From: DASVVT01 sp036386415
GTDB lineage: Bacteria; Acidobacteriota; Blastocatellia; Pyrinomonadales; Pyrinomonadaceae
Direction of reading: 5' to 3'
Length of the DNA stretch: 32,876 nucleotides
Assembly: GCA_036386415.1 (NCBI GenBank)
Contig: DASVVT010000017.1
Location: forward strand, 1 to 32,876
A program made the translations under genes and the position numbers. Below the pieces are notes generated by a model. It was not told the DNA's origin. It did no database searches and saw only the letters and a program-made list of their open reading frames with translations. Position 1 is the stretch's first letter; the number at the start of each line of letters is the position of its first letter. Below, piece by piece: positions 15,939-23,550 of the stretch.

Positions 15939-17084
15939 CTAAGCGATCCTGGCATGCCTTTGTATCGCTTCCTCGTAAACCTCTCGAATCGAGCGCGCGG
16001 TGCGCTCCCATGAAAACTGTGCCGCGCGTCTTAGTCCTGCCGATGAGAGATGCTGCCGCTCACCATCATCTTCAAGCAGCCGGACGATGCTCTGAGCGAG
16101 CGCGTCAACATCTTTCGGATCAACCAGCCGCGCGGCGTCTCCGACCGTCTCTTTGATGCTTGGAATCTCACTCGCAATGACCGGCGCGCCGCACGCCATC
16201 GCTTCCAGCGGCGGCAATCCGAATCCTTCATACAACGAAGGATAGACGAAAGCGCGGCACGACGAATAGAGCGCGCAAAGCTCTTCGTCCGTCACATAGC
16301 CCGTGAAGAGTATGCGCTCAGCCGCACGCGACTCCTTGAGATAAGCGTATAGATCATCCGTGAGCCACCCCTTCTTTCCGGCGATCACCAGTTGCGGGCG
16401 CAAAGGCGTGGTGCACAGGACATGATTGAGAGCGCGCACGAGCGTGAGCAAATTTTTACGCGGCTCGATGGTCCCGACATAGAGCAGGAATCCGTCTTCG
16501 ACGCCAAACCGCTTTCGCGTCGCTTCCGTCTCCTGTGAGGTCAGCGGACGAAAGATGCTGCGCGCGGCTTCCGGAACGGCGACAACCTTTGCCGTCGTGA
16601 CCTTCAGGTATTCGCAGACTTCGCGCCGCACGCTCTCGGAGGGCGTCAGGATCATCGTCGCCGTGCGCGCCATCAGCGGCAGCAGGAGGCGGGAGCGGCG
16701 CACAAAACGCTTTTCATGCGCCTCCGGGTAGAGGAGCACAGAGAGGTCGTGGATTGTCAGCAGGGTCGCACAACCCTTCCACAGCGGCACTTCGAAATTC
16801 GTGCCGTGGTAGAGCGCGAGCGGGTGTCGCTTGATGTATCGCGGCAGCCCTATCGCCCACCAGCGCCGCTGCAACAAATTTGCCTTGACGTGGACGGCGC
16901 TCAGATTCGAAGGCCATCGCGGCTCACACTCATCACCCGGCTGCGAGATAAAGGGATACGGCGAGATCAGCTCGAATTCATCCGACGGCGAATCAAGCGC
17001 GAGCGCGCGCGCCACTTCAAAAGTGTAATGCCCGACCCCAGTCTTCAGATACCTCAGAGGAATGCCATCAATCCCTACGCGCAT
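15939..17084 (-). CDS. Glycosyltransferase family 4 (GT-B)
   Basis: The 381-residue protein is a GT-B retaining transferase. N-terminal MRVGIDGIPLRYLKTGVGHYTFEVARAL, the middle GFLLYVGTIEPRKNLLTLVRAL, and the C-terminal ILFTGYVTDEELCALYSSCRAFVYPSLYEGFGLPPLEAMACGAPVIAS with the E-x7-E-type motif (E of YEGFG and E of LEAMA) are classic for GT4 mannosyl- or rhamnosyl-type transferases. The donor and acceptor are unknown. ATG 17084 starts exactly at the first strand; GTG 17099 is possible. It is the last of three glycosyltransferase genes on this strand, 83 bases after the second. Confidence 0.93.
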   Translation of the reverse strand: MRVGIDGIPLRYLKTGVGHYTFEVARALALDSPSDEFELISPYPFISQPGDECEPRWPSNLSAVHVKANLLQRRWWAIGLPRYIKRHPLALYHGTNFEVPLWKGCATLLTIHDLSVLLYPEAHEKRFVRRSRLLLPLMARTATMILTPSESVRREVCEYLKVTTAKVVAVPEAARSIFRPLTSQETEATRKRFGVEDGFLLYVGTIEPRKNLLTLVRALNHVLCTTPLRPQLVIAGKKGWLTDDLYAYLKESRAAERILFTGYVTDEELCALYSSCRAFVYPSLYEGFGLPPLEAMACGAPVIASEIPSIKETVGDAARLVDPKDVDALAQSIVRLLEDDGERQHLSSAGLRRAAQFSWERTARSIREVYEEAIQRHARIA

Positions 17085-17167
17085 AAGAGAACTTACCACA
17101 AAGGAAGAAGGTCAATCGTGAATCGTAAATGGAGAAAAGTAGTTCGTCGATTTGACGGTTGACGTTC

Positions 17168-18589
17168 TTAGTAATCACCGAGCGCTCGTACGAAGCGTTG
17201 GAGGGTCGCCGACCGCATAGCGCGTTTGAAGAGAGCTGAGTCCCTGAGCCAGGGCAGATGCCTCTCCTCCTTAGTCTTTCCGTAGATCAATGAATTTTTT
17301 CTCGCCAGAACTTGAAGCGTCTCGCGCGCCTTCGCGCCTCCTGTCCAGGCGCTCACCTCTCTGATGGCCTTGTGCGCCAGCCTCTCGGACGCAGAGTAGT
17401 TGCGGTACTGCTCGGCCCTGGCGACGAGATTCATGAGCGAGCGGGCATAGATTTCCGGCGCGTGTTGCTCTTCGAGCAGACGGTATCCCTCCTCACCCAT
17501 ACGCAGAAAGCGCGTCGGCTCGGAGAGAAAGGCGCGCAGATGCGCCTGTATGTCTTCGATCTCATGCGCAGGCCGGACGCGCGCCACAGTGTTCGCAGGA
17601 AGCGTCGCATACCATCCGACTTCTGTGACGAGGCTCGGCAGCGCGTGCGACCAGATGCGTAGCTGGCTGCCGGAAGCTTCGCCCATCGTCGGATAGCGTA
17701 GGTTGATAGCCAGGTGCGCCGCTCCGAGCGCCGCATCCAGCTCCGTCTCCGGCACAAAGCCATGAAGCCGCACCAGATTCTTCAGCCCCAGGCCGTGAAC
17801 TAACGCGCGCACTTCCCTTTCATCACTGATCTGCCCGTAGACATCCAATCGAAAGCCGTCTCGTTCCGGCAAATCAGCCAGCGCTTTGAGCAGAGCATCC
17901 AGTCTGCGATTGTTGCTGATGTAGCCGAAGACGATGAGACGGTAAGGCTGACCGCCGGGTTTATCACGCGCGGGCGGCTGGCCTGGCTTGCGATCAAGCG
18001 CGGCGGCAAAAGGAAGCGGCGCGTAGGCCATAGGCCGCTGGCTCACGCCTGTGAGTTGATGGAAAGCCTCTTCTGTGTGAACCAGCACGCCGAGCGCATT
18101 TTCCAGCGCGAGCAGGGTGAGCGGATAACGCTCCGCCATCTCATCTATCTTCAGCCCTTGATTGCTAGCCCACAGGGCAGCGTCGCTCCGGCCAGCCTCG
18201 CCGTAGTAAAACTCCATCTGCGCCAGATAGGCTGCCGTGTCTCGCCAGCGGTCGCGATAGAGACCGGCGAAAAAGTGATGAAGGCGTTGGTCGTGCAGGA
18301 CGACGAGGCCCGGATGACGCTGACTGACTTGCCAGATCGAGCCGTGAAAGAGCGGGTTGTTCCCTATGTGATAGATGCTCATGTCGCCGCGATTAAGCTC
18401 CGCCCAGCGCATTCGCCTGAGCTTGTAGCGGCGCACCTCTGCGTGCTCGTTGAGGCGGCTGTCCCATTTATCCTGGTCTGTCCAGAGCGTCACTTCGGCG
18501 TGACGACGCAGGGCGGCGAGCACCCTCGTCGTGTAATGAGCGATGTCCGTGCTCGCTGGCGGCAGCGGAGAGAACCAGTTCAGCTTCAT
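17168..18589 (-). CDS. Glycosyltransferase (GT4-like)
   Basis: The 473-residue product starts MKLNWFSPLPPASTDIAHYT, an N-terminal strand and loop common in GT-B enzymes, and contains RLIVFGYISNNRRLDALLKAL, FRLDVYGQI, LVRLHGFVPETELDAALGAAHLAINLRYPTMGEASGSQLRIWSHALPSLVTEVGWYATLP. The last part is a modified donor-binding region in which GEASG replaces the usual E-G-x-G. A helical tail of about 90 residues follows. The substrate is unknown. Its ATG overlaps the stop of the preceding gene in an ATGA (4-base overlap), indicating translational coupling and fixing the start at 18589. Confidence 0.85.
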   Translation of the reverse strand: MKLNWFSPLPPASTDIAHYTTRVLAALRRHAEVTLWTDQDKWDSRLNEHAEVRRYKLRRMRWAELNRGDMSIYHIGNNPLFHGSIWQVSQRHPGLVVLHDQRLHHFFAGLYRDRWRDTAAYLAQMEFYYGEAGRSDAALWASNQGLKIDEMAERYPLTLLALENALGVLVHTEEAFHQLTGVSQRPMAYAPLPFAAALDRKPGQPPARDKPGGQPYRLIVFGYISNNRRLDALLKALADLPERDGFRLDVYGQISDEREVRALVHGLGLKNLVRLHGFVPETELDAALGAAHLAINLRYPTMGEASGSQLRIWSHALPSLVTEVGWYATLPANTVARVRPAHEIEDIQAHLRAFLSEPTRFLRMGEEGYRLLEEQHAPEIYARSLMNLVARAEQYRNYSASERLAHKAIREVSAWTGGAKARETLQVLARKNSLIYGKTKEERHLPWLRDSALFKRAMRSATLQRFVRALGDY

Positions 18590-19635
18590 GACAGCAGCCT
18601 TCGAACCACATGAGGCCAAGTGATGTCCAGCCTCTCATAGAGCGCTTTCCCGCGCTCGCCCCAGGCTTTGGCCTGTCTGGGATGAGCCCACAGTTTGTCC
18701 ATCGCTGCGGCGAGAGCTTCAAGTGTCGGCTCACTGACGAGTCCCGTCTCTTCGTCGCGCACGAACTCCAGCGGGCCGCCGGAATCCGCGCAAGTGATGA
18801 GAGCCTTGGATGAGAGCATGGCTTCGAGCGTCACATAACCGTAGTCTTCATCCAACGGCGTGTAGATGACGCCGAGCGCATGAGCGTAGAGGCGGCGCTT
18901 CTCCTCTTCCGTCACTTCACCCAGCCACTCTACGCGCTCATGTACTTTTAGTTTCCGGGCGAGCGCTTGCAGCTCTTCTGCGTAATCGGGCTCGGCGGGT
19001 GCTCCGGCAAAGCTCACGCGAACCGCCGCGCGGGTTCTCGCCAGCGCTTCCAGTACCAGGGACTGACGCTTGAGCCGGTTCAGGCGGCTGGGGAAGAACA
19101 GGTACTCGCGCGCCTCTGCTGCGCAGTAGAAAGTGGAGGCGTGCGGCGGCGGATGATAGAGCGGGACGGCTTCAATCCCACAAAAATCTTTGAGCCGCCG
19201 GGCGACGTTGCCCGAATTGGCAAAGATGCTTTTCGCTTCAGGGAGAATCTGGCGGTCGGCCTGGCGTATGGCGTCGCGTATCTCCGCGCCATTGGGCCAG
19301 TGGATCAGGTCGCTTAAGGCATGATCCCACAACTCGTAAGCCGTGCGGTACTGGTGCAGAATCCAGAGGACTTTGTTGGGATGCGGAATAAGATAAGCCG
19401 GAAACTTCAAGCCGATGAGGAGATCGACCCGAAGCCCTGCGGCCTCCGTCACATCCAATAGGCGGCAGGCCAGCATGTGATCCAGAATCTTGTCCGGCGG
19501 ATACCATTTAAAAGGTATCCAGATGATCTCGGCCTCATGCCCCTCTGCCCTGAGCGCATCGCGCAATCCTTCCGCATGAGCCTCGGCCCCGCCGCGTATG
19601 AATGGCACCTGCGCCGTCGCGATCAGAATTCTCAT
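18586..19635 (-). CDS. Glycosyltransferase family 4 (GT-B)
   Basis: The 349-residue protein begins MRILIATAQVPFIRGGAEAHAEGLRDALRAEGHEAEII, the donor-side glycine loop of GT4 enzymes. The C-terminal domain holds YLFFPSRLNRLKRQSLVLEAL, VSFAGAP, VEWLGEVTEEEKRRLYAHALGVIYTPLDEDYGYVTLEAMLSSKALITCADSGGPLEFVRDEETGLV, including the E of DEDYGYVTLEAM. It is the promoter-proximal gene of a three-transferase operon likely making a surface glycan. A sigma-70-like promoter lies immediately upstream, with only nine bases between the -10 hexamer and the ATG. Confidence 0.92.
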   Translation of the reverse strand: MRILIATAQVPFIRGGAEAHAEGLRDALRAEGHEAEIIWIPFKWYPPDKILDHMLACRLLDVTEAAGLRVDLLIGLKFPAYLIPHPNKVLWILHQYRTAYELWDHALSDLIHWPNGAEIRDAIRQADRQILPEAKSIFANSGNVARRLKDFCGIEAVPLYHPPPHASTFYCAAEAREYLFFPSRLNRLKRQSLVLEALARTRAAVRVSFAGAPAEPDYAEELQALARKLKVHERVEWLGEVTEEEKRRLYAHALGVIYTPLDEDYGYVTLEAMLSSKALITCADSGGPLEFVRDEETGLVSEPTLEALAAAMDKLWAHPRQAKAWGERGKALYERLDITWPHVVRRLLS

Positions 19636-19644
19636 CTCTTAAGC

Positions 19645-19673
19645 TTTATACATGAGAGCGCATTGACGGCCAA
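19645..19673 (-). promoter_or_regulatory. Promoter of the glycosyltransferase operon
   Basis: On the minus strand TTGGCC (19668-19673) and TATAAA (19645-19650) are separated by exactly 17 bases. The ATG at 19635 begins nine bases after the -10, so the mRNA would be leaderless or nearly so. No ribosome binding site is seen. Confidence 0.5.
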
Positions 19674-19700
19674 TCGAGCAGGCATGATAACATCAATGTT

Positions 19701-19816
19701 GGTCAGTTGTCCGTAGTCAGTTATCCGTTGTTGGCCGAGTGAGCCGACAGGTTGAATCATCAGGGATCAAGTAGTCAAAGCGAAACAACTGACCACGGAC
19801 AACTGACTACGGACAG
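19701..19816. repeat. Inverted repeat of 14-bp dimeric units (TCAGTTG-TCCGTAG)
   Basis: The left arm (19701-19732) is GTCAGTT, GTCCGTA, GTCAGTT, ATCCGTT; the right arm (19784-19816) is the reverse complement of the same words with one extra half-unit. About 20 of 21 bases pair in the best block. It shares the 7-base periodicity of the CAGTAG family but not its sequence. It fills the gap between divergent genes. Confidence 0.85.
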
Positions 19817-19834
19817 CTTTTTGAGGTGTGAGGG

Positions 19835-20371
19835 GTGAGTGAGCTCGAAGAAGAGTGGGCGCGGGCACTGGCGGAGGCAGAGAACCGTGCGCGCGCAGCC
19901 GGACGTGGTGACATAGCTGAGTATCTCAGTTTGCGCGCCTCGAACGATCTGGCGCGTAAGGCCGCTGTGGACTGGCTCTTCAACGCCTTCACGGATTTCG
20001 CGGGCTCGGCTAATCGCACAGGGGCGAGCGTCCAGCTCACGCGCGCCGATGCGCACAGATTCCGCGTGGGCAGTACGACGATGGTCGGTACGCTCCTCAC
20101 ATTTCGCCAGGGCGTGCGCGCATTGATGATCGAAGCGGGCTGGCCGCGCGCTCCCGTCGATGGCTTCATGCGCGGCGGGGGTCTCGCCAGCGGTCGCGTA
20201 CGCCACTTCGGAATTCCCTCGGCAGACGAAGAACTCCTGCTCATACGCTCGCAGCCCGCAGATGCGCCGCAGTGGTTCGTGCTCGAAAAAACCGGAGCGA
20301 GATCGCAGTTTCGGGAGGAGAGAGTGCGTCGTCACGTCGAGCGATTTCTAGGCGAAGGCCAGGATAAGTGA
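19835..20371 (+). CDS. Hypothetical protein, 178 aa
   Basis: I do not recognise this protein. There is no signal peptide or membrane segment. The N-terminal 60 residues are helical and charged (SELEEEWARALAEAENRARAAGRGDIAEYLSLRASNDLARKAAVDWLFNAF), and the C-terminal part looks like an alpha/beta domain (HRFRVGSTTMVGTLLTFRQGVRALMIEAGWPR, WFVLEKTG). GTG 19835 is the likely start, behind TGAGGGGTGA-like purine sequence. It is transcribed away from the glycosyltransferase operon and toward the tandem secreted paralogues, 330 bases upstream of them. Confidence 0.65.
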   Translation: MSELEEEWARALAEAENRARAAGRGDIAEYLSLRASNDLARKAAVDWLFNAFTDFAGSANRTGASVQLTRADAHRFRVGSTTMVGTLLTFRQGVRALMIEAGWPRAPVDGFMRGGGLASGRVRHFGIPSADEELLLIRSQPADAPQWFVLEKTGARSQFREERVRRHVERFLGEGQDK

Positions 20372-20398
20372 GGGCTCGGGCCTGAGGGCTAGAGCCTC

Positions 20399-20701
20399 AC
20401 GATATGCGATACACCATGCACGTTTTCGCACGAAGGCGGACACCACCTGCGTTCATAAACCAGACAGCCCCAGAGTAAAACCTGCGAGTGTTCAACTTTT
20501 AACTGCCCGCAAAAGCCCTTTTCATCTATTTTTTGCCGCGCGGCATGGGGCTTGCCAAGGCTTGGTCATTAGATACTTCTCATCGCGGAAGCAGTTAATG
20601 GATGAGAGGTTGAAAATGGCAGACCGGACTTGCCGACACCTTCGATGAATCGGACGCGCGGTCGCCTCAAAAAAAGTTTTCTTATGAGGAGATCAAAAGA
20701 G
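20399..20701 (+). promoter_or_regulatory. Upstream region duplicated with the first paralogue
   Basis: This gap before the first secreted paralogue has two blocks that recur before the second. ACGATATGCGATAC is at 20399-20412, 303 bases before the ATG, and CGCGGCAnnnnGCTTGCCA is at 20539-20557, exactly 163 bases before the ATG. An A-run and GAGGAGA precede the start at 20686-20695. No gene is apparent. The conserved spacing suggests a shared promoter or leader. Confidence 0.6.
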
Positions 20702-21325
20702 ATGAGAAACAGACGTACAATTCTTCTGACCGTCATCGCGACCGCACTCCTGGCACTCAGCCTGCCCTCGCTGGCAGCAGCGCAGGGAGGCTACGATCCA
20801 TATGGACGAAACAGAGATTACCATCGCGACAGAGATTACCGCCGCGACGACCGCTACGGTCGATATGACAATCGCTACCTGCGCGATAGCATACGCCGAC
20901 TTAGGGATTTGAGTGGCCGTTTCCAGAGGGATATTGATCGCGCTCTCGACCACAGCCACGAGGATGGCTCGCGCCACGAGGATCGGCTTAATGACATAGC
21001 CCAGGATTTCCACAGAGCCGCAAGAGAGCTTGACAATCGCTTTGATGATAGGCGTGATCTGTATCGCAGTGCAGATGAAGCGCAAAGGGTGCTTCATCTT
21101 GGTGAACGCGTGGGTCGCGCCGTCCAGCACCACTTCTACGATGGTCGATTGAGATCGGATTGGATGCAGATTCGCAGGGAACTGAACGTCATCGCCGACG
21201 CTTACGGTTATCGCAACGGCGGCTACTATGGTGGCGACGACGATTACTATCGCCGCAACGATCCGTACCGCCGCAACCGCAACGCGCAGAGGGTTGGAGA
21301 TATCTTGAGGCGCATCCCCTGGTAA
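20702..21325 (+). CDS. Secreted Tyr/Arg/Asp-rich protein, paralogue 1
   Basis: The 207-residue protein has a signal peptide (MRNRRTILLTVIATALLALSLPSLAAA, cut before QG). Next is a highly charged, Tyr-rich stretch with RDYHRDRDYRRDDRYGRYDNRY (about 30-60). A helical region follows (about 60-165; LRDSIRRLRDLSGRFQRDIDRALDHS, EDRLNDIAQDFHRAARELDNRF), and then a second Tyr/Gly-rich tail (NGGYYGGDDDYYRRNDPYRRN). Function is unknown. It is about one third identical by eye to the next gene, with the same order of parts. ATG 20702 follows GAGGAGATCAAAAG; the longer frame from 20630 would put the signal peptide inside. A strong terminator lies 35 bases after the stop. Confidence 0.85.
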   Translation: MRNRRTILLTVIATALLALSLPSLAAAQGGYDPYGRNRDYHRDRDYRRDDRYGRYDNRYLRDSIRRLRDLSGRFQRDIDRALDHSHEDGSRHEDRLNDIAQDFHRAARELDNRFDDRRDLYRSADEAQRVLHLGERVGRAVQHHFYDGRLRSDWMQIRRELNVIADAYGYRNGGYYGGDDDYYRRNDPYRRNRNAQRVGDILRRIPW

Positions 21326-21359
21326 CGGGAACCCCTTTATTTAGACCAACTCGATAATG

Positions 21360-21405
21360 AAAGCCTCGCTCACTCTTCTTGCAAGAGTGAGCGAGGCTTT
21401 TGCTT
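21360..21405 (+). terminator. Rho-independent terminator after paralogue 1
   Basis: A perfect 18-bp stem (21360-21377 with 21383-21400) encloses a five-base loop (CTTGC) and ends in TTTTGCTTTTT. This is the strongest intrinsic terminator in the window. It means each secreted paralogue has its own transcription unit. Confidence 0.9.
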
Positions 21406-21469
21406 TTTCGCGTCAGCTTGAAAAGAACCGGCGCGCTTGCACTTCAACCGCACACGGAAAGCTCTGCCG

Positions 21470-21776
21470 ACGATATGCGATACGGCGTATACCTTTTAGC
21501 ACGGCACTCATCAAAGATCAGGTTATCAGATCGAAGCTGCTCGCGACGGCTACTTCCGCGCTATTCAAGTCTTTTACGACTCTAGATCATCTCTCACTTA
21601 CCTTGAACCTTCTCGCGGCACAAAGCTTGCCATGAGGCGCAACAGAACTTGCGCGGCATCTCAAACATTGCCCCTCGAGATGAAGCGTTTGAAGAGAGGA
21701 ACGGCTGCCAGCAATTCCCAGGGTGAAACCCCGCAGCCGCCCGCTTCCAAAAAAATCTTGCGAGGAGATTAAGCCA
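21470..21776 (+). promoter_or_regulatory. Upstream region duplicated with the second paralogue
   Basis: ACGATATGCGATAC recurs at 21470-21483, 307 bases before the ATG, and CGCGGCAnnnnGCTTGCCA at 21614-21632, again 163 bases before the ATG. CAAAAAAA and GAGGAGA (21762-21768) precede the start as in the first copy. No other gene is visible in this 450-base gap apart from the terminator at its beginning. Confidence 0.6.
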
Positions 21777-22436
21777 ATGGCCTACAGACGTAGAACTATC
21801 CCGACCGTCATCGCCGCTGCTCTGATTGCCTTATGCTTACCCCTGCTGGCGTCGGCGCAAAGCAACTACGATCCGTGGGATTATGGACATGACAAAGCGC
21901 ATCACAGAGGTCTTGATGGTGATCATCGCTACGACGCCTCTGATCGTTACAACCGTGAACGCCTGCGCGACAGCGTGCGCCGCGTCAAGGAGCGAAGCAA
22001 AGAGTTTGAGAGGCATCTCGACAGAGGGCTCGATCAGAGTCGCCATGACGGTGACCCGCTCGAGGATCACGTCAACGAAGAGGCACGGAAGTTTCGCGAG
22101 GCGGCATCAGACTTGAAAGACAAGCTCGGCGACGCGCGCAATTTCAACCACAGCGCAAACGAGGCGCGCAAGTTGTTGCAGTTGGGGGCGCATCTAGACC
22201 GTTTCATGTCACGCAGTCGGTTAGGGCGTGCCCAGTCGGATTGGACACAGATACGCCAGGACCTCGGCATCATCGCAGACGTTTACGGCTTCCGCATGAC
22301 CGACTTCGATCAAGGCTACTACCGGCGCGATGACGACACCAATCGCCGCAACGAAGGCTACTATCGCCGCAGCAGCAGCAACTATCCCGGGGCGAGTACT
22401 AACCAGTACATCACCTGGGGACAGTCACCATTCTAA
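21777..22436 (+). CDS. Secreted charged protein, paralogue 2
   Basis: The 219-residue protein is a tandem paralogue of the preceding gene. It has a signal peptide (MAYRRRTIPTVIAAALIALCLPLLASA, cut before QS), the start of the mature part NYDPWDY (NYDPW against GYDPY), and a conserved helical core (RLRDSVRRVKERSKEFERHLDRGLDQSRHDGDPLEDHVNEEARKFREAASDL; SANEARKLLQLGAHLDRFM; SDWTQIRQDLGIIADVYGFR). It ends with a Tyr/Arg-rich tail. The block SDWxQIRxxLxxIADxYGxR is the best conserved part. The two copies differ most in the tails. ATG 21777 follows GAGGAGATTAAGCC. Repeat copy 4 begins three bases after the stop. Confidence 0.85.
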   Translation: MAYRRRTIPTVIAAALIALCLPLLASAQSNYDPWDYGHDKAHHRGLDGDHRYDASDRYNRERLRDSVRRVKERSKEFERHLDRGLDQSRHDGDPLEDHVNEEARKFREAASDLKDKLGDARNFNHSANEARKLLQLGAHLDRFMSRSRLGRAQSDWTQIRQDLGIIADVYGFRMTDFDQGYYRRDDDTNRRNEGYYRRSSSNYPGASTNQYITWGQSPF

Positions 22437-22439
22437 AAA

Positions 22440-22535
22440 CAGTAGACAGTAGCCAGTAGCCAGTAGCCAGTAGAAAAGAAAGCAACAGCCCTGATTTTCT
22501 TTTCTACTGGCTACTGACTACTGTCTACTGTCTAC
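22440..22535. repeat. Inverted repeat, CAGTAG family, copy 4
   Basis: The left arm (22440-22474) has units A, C, C, C, A and runs into AAAGAAAGCAACAGCC. The right arm ends at 22535 and reads TTTTCTTTTCTAC, TGGCTAC, TGACTAC, TGTCTAC, TGTCTAC. The spacer is short, so this is the most compact, hairpin-like copy. The purine/pyrimidine inner segments also pair. Confidence 0.9.
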
Positions 22536-22580
22536 TTCCTCTCATTCGCCTTTTGAGCGGCTTGATGCCAAAATATAGCT

Positions 22581-23432
22581 ATGGCAGGCACGCTCTATCT
22601 GGTGGCGACGCCCATCGGTAATCTAGAAGACATCACGCAACGCGCGCTACGCGTGCTCGCAGAGGTGGATGTGATCGCCTGCGAAGACACGCGACGCACA
22701 GGCCTGCTCCTGAGCCATTACGGCATCAAAACAAAGATGCTCAGCTATCACGAGCATAACGAGCAGGCGCGCGCGCGCTCACTCTACGAGATGCTGCTCG
22801 AAGGAGCGAGCATCGCCGTCGTCTCGGACGCGGGCACACCCGGCATCAACGACCCCGGCTACCGTCTCGTCAATCTGGCGACTACGGCGCGCAACATACG
22901 CGTCGTGCCTGTGCCGGGCGCGACGGCGCTCATTGCCGCGCTCATCGCTTCAGGTCTCCCGACAGATCAGTTTTTCTTCGGCGGGTTTCTTCCCGCACGC
23001 ACTCAAGCGCGCCGCACGCGGCTTGAAGATGTGCGCGCATTCCCCTCCACGCTGATTTTTTACGAAGCGCCGCATCGGTTGGGGGCAGCCCTCGCTGATG
23101 CGCGTGAAATATTAGGCGAGCGCGAGGCTGTGGTGGCGCGCGAGCTGACCAAGCTTCACGAAGAGGTGGTGCGCGGGCGTTTGAGCGAGCTGGCCGAGCG
23201 CTTTGCCGCCGAAGATGCGGCGCGCGGCGAGATTGTGTTGGTCATAGACCGGGACGTGATCGAAGGCTGTGACACTTTGAAGAGTTCCACGACAGACGTT
23301 GCGACGCGCGTGGCCGCGCTGGAAAATGAGGGGCTTGATCCGCGCGCTGCATTGAAGAGGGCCGCGCGCGAGCTGGGTCTCAGCCGCCCGGAGGCTTATC
23401 GCCGATTGACGGCTGCGAGGCGCGTTCAATAA
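22581..23432 (+). CDS. rsmI: 16S rRNA (cytidine-1402-2'-O)-methyltransferase
   Basis: RsmI methylates the ribose of C1402 in the 16S rRNA decoding centre using SAM. The 283-residue protein shows the tetrapyrrole-methylase fold of this family: GTLYLVATPIGNLEDITQRALRVL at the N terminus, VIACEDTRRTGLLLSHYGI, LSYHEHNE, VVSDAGTPGINDPGYRLV, VPVPGATALIAALIASGLPTDQFFFGGFLP, IFYEAPHRL and REAVVARELTKLHEEVVRG. The C-terminal helical tail (DPRAALKRAARELGLSRPEAYRRL) is also typical. Start ATG 22581 agrees with the family's N terminus. It is followed after 118 bases, including an inverted repeat, by a large membrane protein gene. Confidence 0.96.
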   Translation: MAGTLYLVATPIGNLEDITQRALRVLAEVDVIACEDTRRTGLLLSHYGIKTKMLSYHEHNEQARARSLYEMLLEGASIAVVSDAGTPGINDPGYRLVNLATTARNIRVVPVPGATALIAALIASGLPTDQFFFGGFLPARTQARRTRLEDVRAFPSTLIFYEAPHRLGAALADAREILGEREAVVARELTKLHEEVVRGRLSELAERFAAEDAARGEIVLVIDRDVIEGCDTLKSSTTDVATRVAALENEGLDPRAALKRAARELGLSRPEAYRRLTAARRVQ

Positions 23433-23434
23433 GA

Positions 23435-23517
23435 AGTTTCGAGTTACGAGTTTCGGGTTGCGAGTTAAAAGAAAGACCTGTTCTTAACTCGCAACTCGAA
23501 ACTCGTAACTCGAAACT
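23435..23517. repeat. Inverted repeat built of AGTTNCG 7-bp units
   Basis: The left arm 23435-23468 and right arm 23484-23517 pair over 33 of 34 bases around a 15-base loop. The units are AGTTTCG, AGTTACG, AGTTTCG, GGTTGCG, AGTTAA. This is the same 7-base tandem-unit architecture as the CAGTAG family with a different word. It starts two bases after the rsmI stop codon. Confidence 0.92.
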
Positions 23518-23550
23518 CGAAACCTGAGTTGAGTGAAGCGAAACGAAATT

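Noticed and set aside
22553..22578. TTGAGC and TATAGC just before rsmI as a promoter
   Set aside because: The spacing is too short and the -10 would end two bases before the ATG, leaving no room for a start site.
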